DNA from: Saprospirales bacterium
GTDB taxonomy: Bacteria > Bacteroidota > Bacteroidia > Chitinophagales > Saprospiraceae
Reading direction: 5' to 3'
NCBI GenBank assembly: GCA_003559985.1
Contig: PWJP01000281.1
Coordinates: 1-9,417, forward strand
DNA: 9,417 nucleotides
Each line of letters begins with the position of its first letter. The first letter of the stretch is position 1. The notes under the pieces were generated by a model, which made no database searches, was not told the origin of the DNA, and saw nothing but the letters and a program-made list of their open reading frames with translations. Shown piece by piece: positions 6,564 to 9,417 of the stretch. Made by a program: the position numbers and the translations under genes.

Positions 6564-6565
6564 GG

Positions 6566-7555
6566 TCAGCGAATAAAGTTCAATTGTTCTGTAAATCTGC
6601 CTTCGACCAAACTGTCGATTGCATTGCTAGTCAAATTAAAACCTTGAACCTCGGTAAAGTTGGTTGAACTGAATACACCGAGTCCCCCGTCGATATTGGT
6701 GTAAAGGGGGATTTCATTGGAAGACGTTATTCCCAGGTTGGCTAGGCCGACTTCAATATATGCAGCCAATTCAGAACCCACTGCATCCAATCTGATATCA
6801 ATTGAGCGGAACCTCCTGTCGATGGTGGGGTCTTCAGTAAGTGAGTTGCCGATGAACTGAAGAAAATCATCCCCAATTAAAGTTATGGTATTGGAGCGGA
6901 CTCTGTTAGAGGCTACCCATAACAGATCATTTTGCACCCATTCGCCTTCCGTTGCGGGAGATCGTTCTTCGTAGTTAAACCTGATTCTCACATTGAAAAA
7001 CTCAGCTTCACTTGCCTCTCTCCATCGTATTCGCTGTGAGCTGCTTCCCTGATAATTCAGTCGTTGTATGGTGGGATCACTTGGAGTCAAAATACGCAGG
7101 TCCCCGATTATTTCAGCTTCGGAGTATGCAATAATATCATCTCCTTCTCGACTCACCTCAATCCCGTAGGTATCTCCCCCAATAAGGTTGATCACTTCAC
7201 TATCTATGGAGTAAAGGAAATTTGGATCGGTGGGAAAATCTCCTTCATCTCGGGGCAATCCAATATCTGCAGCATTGATGCGCTCCATTTCAAATCGATC
7301 ACCAGTAGGCAAGTGCACCAATTCAACCACAGCATCATCGTAAAATACTGAATCCGGTTCTCCGGCAATTACTCTCGCACTTTGATCTTTGTCGAGAAAA
7401 GCTCTCTCTAATCGCACAAACTGATTGTCTTCAGACTTAGTCAACAGTCCGTAAACAACCGGAATATCCTCTTTATCCGTAAACAACTCAAAATCATTCG
7501 AGCAGGCCGGAACCAGAACAGCAACAAGGGCGAGAATTAACAGGCGCTTAACCAT
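6566..7555 (-). CDS. DUF4249-type lipoprotein
   Basis: A 329-residue secreted lipoprotein with signal peptide 1-17 (MVKR, then an Ala/Leu/Val core) and lipobox VPAC with C18. The mature start SNDFELF resembles the SDDFE-type export signal described for Flavobacterium surface lipoproteins. The body matches my recollection of DUF4249: VVYGLLT (34-40), FVRLERAFLD, a DDAVVEL strand, and near the end YTNIDGGLGVFSS. It is predicted to be all-beta. These proteins are often encoded beside TonB-dependent receptors and are thought to act at the outer membrane, but their exact role is unknown. Here there is no receptor next to it: dnaK lies downstream and a DUF454 gene upstream. It has its own TAnnTTTG promoter 26 bases before the ATG, and its stop is 3 bases from the dyad at 6547-6563. 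I see no truncation. Confidence 0.8.
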   Translation of the reverse strand: MVKRLLILALVAVLVPACSNDFELFTDKEDIPVVYGLLTKSEDNQFVRLERAFLDKDQSARVIAGEPDSVFYDDAVVELVHLPTGDRFEMERINAADIGLPRDEGDFPTDPNFLYSIDSEVINLIGGDTYGIEVSREGDDIIAYSEAEIIGDLRILTPSDPTIQRLNYQGSSSQRIRWREASEAEFFNVRIRFNYEERSPATEGEWVQNDLLWVASNRVRSNTITLIGDDFLQFIGNSLTEDPTIDRRFRSIDIRLDAVGSELAAYIEVGLANLGITSSNEIPLYTNIDGGLGVFSSTNFTEVQGFNLTSNAIDSLVEGRFTEQLNFIR

Positions 7556-7580
7556 AGTGATTTAAATTGTTGGATTTTCT

Positions 7581-7588
7581 CAAATGTA
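7581..7588 (-). promoter_or_regulatory. Bacteroidota -7 promoter element of the DUF4249 gene
   Basis: TACATTTG on the minus strand is a perfect match to the Bacteroidota housekeeping -7 consensus TAnnTTTG, 26 bases before the ATG at 7555, giving a leader of about 20 bases. At the -33 position there is only a loose TCTGG. That stretch belongs to a perfect short inverted repeat, CCAGA-gtg-TCTGG (7604-7616), which could be an operator over the -33 region or a minor hairpin after the DUF454 gene. Confidence 0.6.
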
Positions 7589-7650
7589 CAAAGCTATGAA
7601 AGACCAGAGTGTCTGGAAGGATATTCGAGCATAAATTATTCTTAAAGTTG

Positions 7651-8199
7651 TTAATCTGCTCTTTTCTGTTCGCTGGTTTGGAGGGCTTCTTTTGATCTCG
7701 TGTTGAACTTCACTATTGATACTGTCCCTGCAATGAGGGCCAGGAAAATGATCAAAAGAACATAAAGTGGCACTGCATTGGTAAAATAAAGCAGTGCAAT
7801 ACTGGTGGAACCAAAAAACCACATCATAGACATGGCAATAATACGCGCTCTCCGTGTAAAGGGTCTTTTCCCGTCAATTATTTCCATGGAAGGGCCAAAC
7901 ATTCTATTTCTCAGCAATCTTTGCTCCAGCCAGGGACAACTTTTTGAAAAACTCCATGCAGCTATGATGACAAAAATAGTGGTGGGAAGTCCGGGCACAA
8001 CAGTACCAAGGGCACCAAGACCAACACAAAACACACCAAGGCCGGCCAAAGACCAGCGCTTGATATCTCGCGGTCTCCAGTTAAAATCCTCGTCCCCGTC
8101 TGATTTTCGATCATCATTTTCGGGACAAAAGGAACAAGCCTCAGACGGGCTGCTATCTTCAACAGACTCACCTGTGAGATTTTGGTTGGAGTCAACCAT
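7651..8199 (-). CDS. YbaN/DUF454 family inner-membrane protein with acidic CxxC N-terminal extension
   Basis: A DUF454 (YbaN-like) membrane protein of unknown function. From the ATG at 8199 it has 182 residues. The family core begins near residue 45 and shows GLGVFCVGLGALGTVVPGLP with PTT at 72-74, a first hydrophobic segment about 51-82, SFSKSCPWLEQRLL, and FGP (101-103). Two further hydrophobic segments lie at about 118-140 and 143-163, and a basic/acidic C-terminal tail follows. Before the core is an extension of about 44 residues not typical of the roughly 120-residue family: a CxxC pair (C22, C25) followed by an acidic run. The start is uncertain. ATG 8199 leaves 22 bases after the upstream stop; ATG 8247 (MKEKQGK) would overlap the upstream gene by 26 bases; a longer open frame to 8403 overlaps it heavily and is unlikely. 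It is probably cotranscribed with the PD40 lipoprotein gene. Confidence 0.85.
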   Translation of the reverse strand: MVDSNQNLTGESVEDSSPSEACSFCPENDDRKSDGDEDFNWRPRDIKRWSLAGLGVFCVGLGALGTVVPGLPTTIFVIIAAWSFSKSCPWLEQRLLRNRMFGPSMEIIDGKRPFTRRARIIAMSMMWFFGSTSIALLYFTNAVPLYVLLIIFLALIAGTVSIVKFNTRSKEALQTSEQKRAD

Positions 8200-8221
8200 T
8201 TTGCCCTCATTTGCCCTGCAT

Positions 8222-9361
8222 TCAATCTTCCCTTGTTTCTCTTTCATGATCCCATTGTGCGATAAAAACATTAATGTCCCTCGTACCTTCCTCATTGTTT
8301 CTGGATGAAGAGAATACGAGGTAATCTCCGTTGTTTGAAAACATGGGAAACGACTCAAATGTTTCACCAAAAGTAATCTGTTCCAATCCCGTACCGTCCA
8401 CATTGATCATAAAAAGATTGAAAGGATGGCCTCTCTCCGTATGGTGATTGGAAGAAAATATGATTTTGTCACCGGATGGATGAAAAAATGGGGCCCAATT
8501 GGCTGCACCCAGATCGGTTACCTGCCTGAGATTAGAACCGTCAGCATCCACTACAAAAATCTCCATTTTGGTTGGCTGAACCAAATCCTGGCCCAGCATA
8601 TCTTTGTAATGCTCGACTTCCTCATCCGTGGTAAATGCGGAACCGCGAAATACAATTTGCGATCCATCGGGAGAGAAGAATGCACCTCCCTGATATCCCC
8701 TCTCGTGGGTAATCTGCTTTAAGTTGCCCCCATCCAGGTCCATGGTGTATAGATTGAGGTCTCTCGTGTCCTCCCTGAAACTGGTGAACACAATTTTATC
8801 TCCTTTGGGAGAAACCGTGGCCTCTGCGTCATACCCCGGATTGTCGGTGAGTTGGTTTACTACATTGCCCTCGAGGTCAGCAATAAAAATATCAAAGGTC
8901 CTGTAGATCGGCCAAATGTACTGTCCTCCTCCCCGCTCAGGAGTAGGAGGACAAGGATCTCCACCGAGGTGAGTTGAGGAGTAAAGAATAAGTGAATCAC
9001 CCGGCAAAAAATAGGAGCAGGTGGTACGCCCCAGACCTGTACTGATTCTGGGGGGCATGTGCTCATTGGAATAGGTCTCCGTCAGGTCCATCAAAAATAT
9101 CTGATCACACTCCACATCCCAGGCGTCATTGGATGCCTGAAAAACAAGGCGGTCATCCGCAAAGCTGAAATAAGCCTCGGCATTGGAGCCGCCGAAGGTC
9201 ATTTGATGCAGGCTTTTAAAGTATTTTTCATTCTCATCAATGTGCTTATTGGCATTGGGAACCCAAATGGGCGATTCATCCACTTGCTTCTCCCCGACTT
9301 CCTGACATGAACCAAATAATAATACAAATGACAGAAAGAAAACAATCTCTTTAAAGTACAT
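8222..9361 (-). CDS. TolB-like PD40 beta-propeller lipoprotein
   Basis: A 379-residue secreted lipoprotein with a signal peptide (1-18) and lipobox FGSC with C19. The mature start QEVGEKQ lacks the acidic run of a typical surface-export signal, so it may stay on the periplasmic side. The body is a WD40-like (PD40) propeller as in TolB. The repeat core (S-P-D-G-x-x-I-V-F-x-S) is seen at about 66-76 (SFADDRLVFQA), 183-194 (VSPKGDKIVFTS), 229-239 (FSPDGSQIVFR), 293-304 (FHPSGDKIIFSS) and 341-352 (FSNNGDYLVFSS). Each is followed by a strand ending in D-x-D-G-x-x-L-x-x-(I/V)-T. With a diverged blade near 110-165 this makes about six blades. A conserved insert around C137 (GGDPCPPTPERGG) is familiar from Bacteroidota relatives. 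No tol-pal genes are nearby, so a Tol-system role is not implied; peptide or protein binding is the general expectation. It is probably the first gene of an operon with the DUF454 gene. Confidence 0.88.
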   Translation of the reverse strand: MYFKEIVFFLSFVLLFGSCQEVGEKQVDESPIWVPNANKHIDENEKYFKSLHQMTFGGSNAEAYFSFADDRLVFQASNDAWDVECDQIFLMDLTETYSNEHMPPRISTGLGRTTCSYFLPGDSLILYSSTHLGGDPCPPTPERGGGQYIWPIYRTFDIFIADLEGNVVNQLTDNPGYDAEATVSPKGDKIVFTSFREDTRDLNLYTMDLDGGNLKQITHERGYQGGAFFSPDGSQIVFRGSAFTTDEEVEHYKDMLGQDLVQPTKMEIFVVDADGSNLRQVTDLGAANWAPFFHPSGDKIIFSSNHHTERGHPFNLFMINVDGTGLEQITFGETFESFPMFSNNGDYLVFSSSRNNEEGTRDINVFIAQWDHERETRED

Positions 9362-9375
9362 AGTCTATAATTTGC

Positions 9376-9387
9376 CGTAAATTTACG
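9376..9387. promoter_or_regulatory. Palindrome with -7-like element upstream of the PD40 lipoprotein gene
   Basis: CGTAAATTTACG is a perfect 12-base palindrome 14 bases before the ATG at 9361. Within it, TAAATTTA (9378-9385) fits TAnnTTTG except for the last base, and because of the symmetry it reads the same on both strands. It could be a promoter core, an operator, or both. An ATG at 9413 on the plus strand, right at the window edge, could be the start of a divergent gene, but only two codons' worth of sequence is visible. Confidence 0.3.
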
Positions 9388-9417
9388 TTGTTAATTACTA
9401 AAAAACATAAGAATGAA

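Noticed and set aside
6438..6565. CIRCE (HrcA) operator ahead of dnaK
   Set aside because: I looked for TTAGCACTC-N9-GAGTGCTAA; only an isolated GCTAAACAC-like word is present, with no matching second arm.
8200..8403. Extended 250-residue form of the DUF454 protein starting at 8403
   Set aside because: It would overlap the PD40 lipoprotein gene by about 180 bases; the extra N-terminus reads like an out-of-frame shadow of that gene. The core domain needs only the start at 8199 or 8247.

Overview
The window looks like a chromosomal segment of a Bacteroidota bacterium (Cytophagia/Saprospiria/Flavobacteriia-like; no closer placement is possible from sequence alone). Reasons: three lipoproteins of Bacteroidota style, two with acidic residues right after the lipidated cysteine; a DUF4249-type lipoprotein; a perfect TAnnTTTG promoter element ahead of one gene; and no clear Shine-Dalgarno sequences. 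Most of the content is housekeeping or conserved. I see no mobile element, CRISPR array, tRNA or rRNA.

Layout. Plus strand, left end: the last 21 codons of an unidentified coiled-coil protein (1-66), then a 255-base spacer with two hairpins and two perfect 7-1-7 palindromes, then a small histidine/aspartate-rich surface-type lipoprotein (322-744) closed by a good intrinsic terminator (780-814). Everything after that is on the minus strand. Going leftward along the transcripts these are: a TolB/PD40 beta-propeller lipoprotein (9361-8222) followed closely by a DUF454/YbaN inner-membrane protein (8199-7651), probably one operon; a DUF4249 lipoprotein (7555-6566) with its own TAnnTTTG promoter; dnaK (6437-4494), apparently monocistronic with a possible sigma-54-like promoter and a strong UUCG-capped terminator; a histone-deacetylase-fold hydrolase (4366-3464); and priA (3254-813), which converges on the small lipoprotein and has its stop codon inside that gene's terminator T-run.

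How the parts relate. PriA (replication restart) and DnaK (protein folding) are core functions. The deacetylase between them has its own upstream region and no obvious functional tie to either. The most interesting part is the left spacer plus small lipoprotein. A perfect TGCAACA-g-TGTTGCA palindrome, with the 7-1-7 geometry of FUR-family (Fur/Zur/PerR) boxes, lies 23 bases before the start codon of a lipoprotein carrying two HxHxH motifs and a CxxHxC motif. This suggests a metal-regulated, metal-binding surface lipoprotein. The second point of interest is the dnaK control region, which lacks both CIRCE and TAnnTTTG but carries a TGGCAC-N5-TTGAT element and an upstream dyad.
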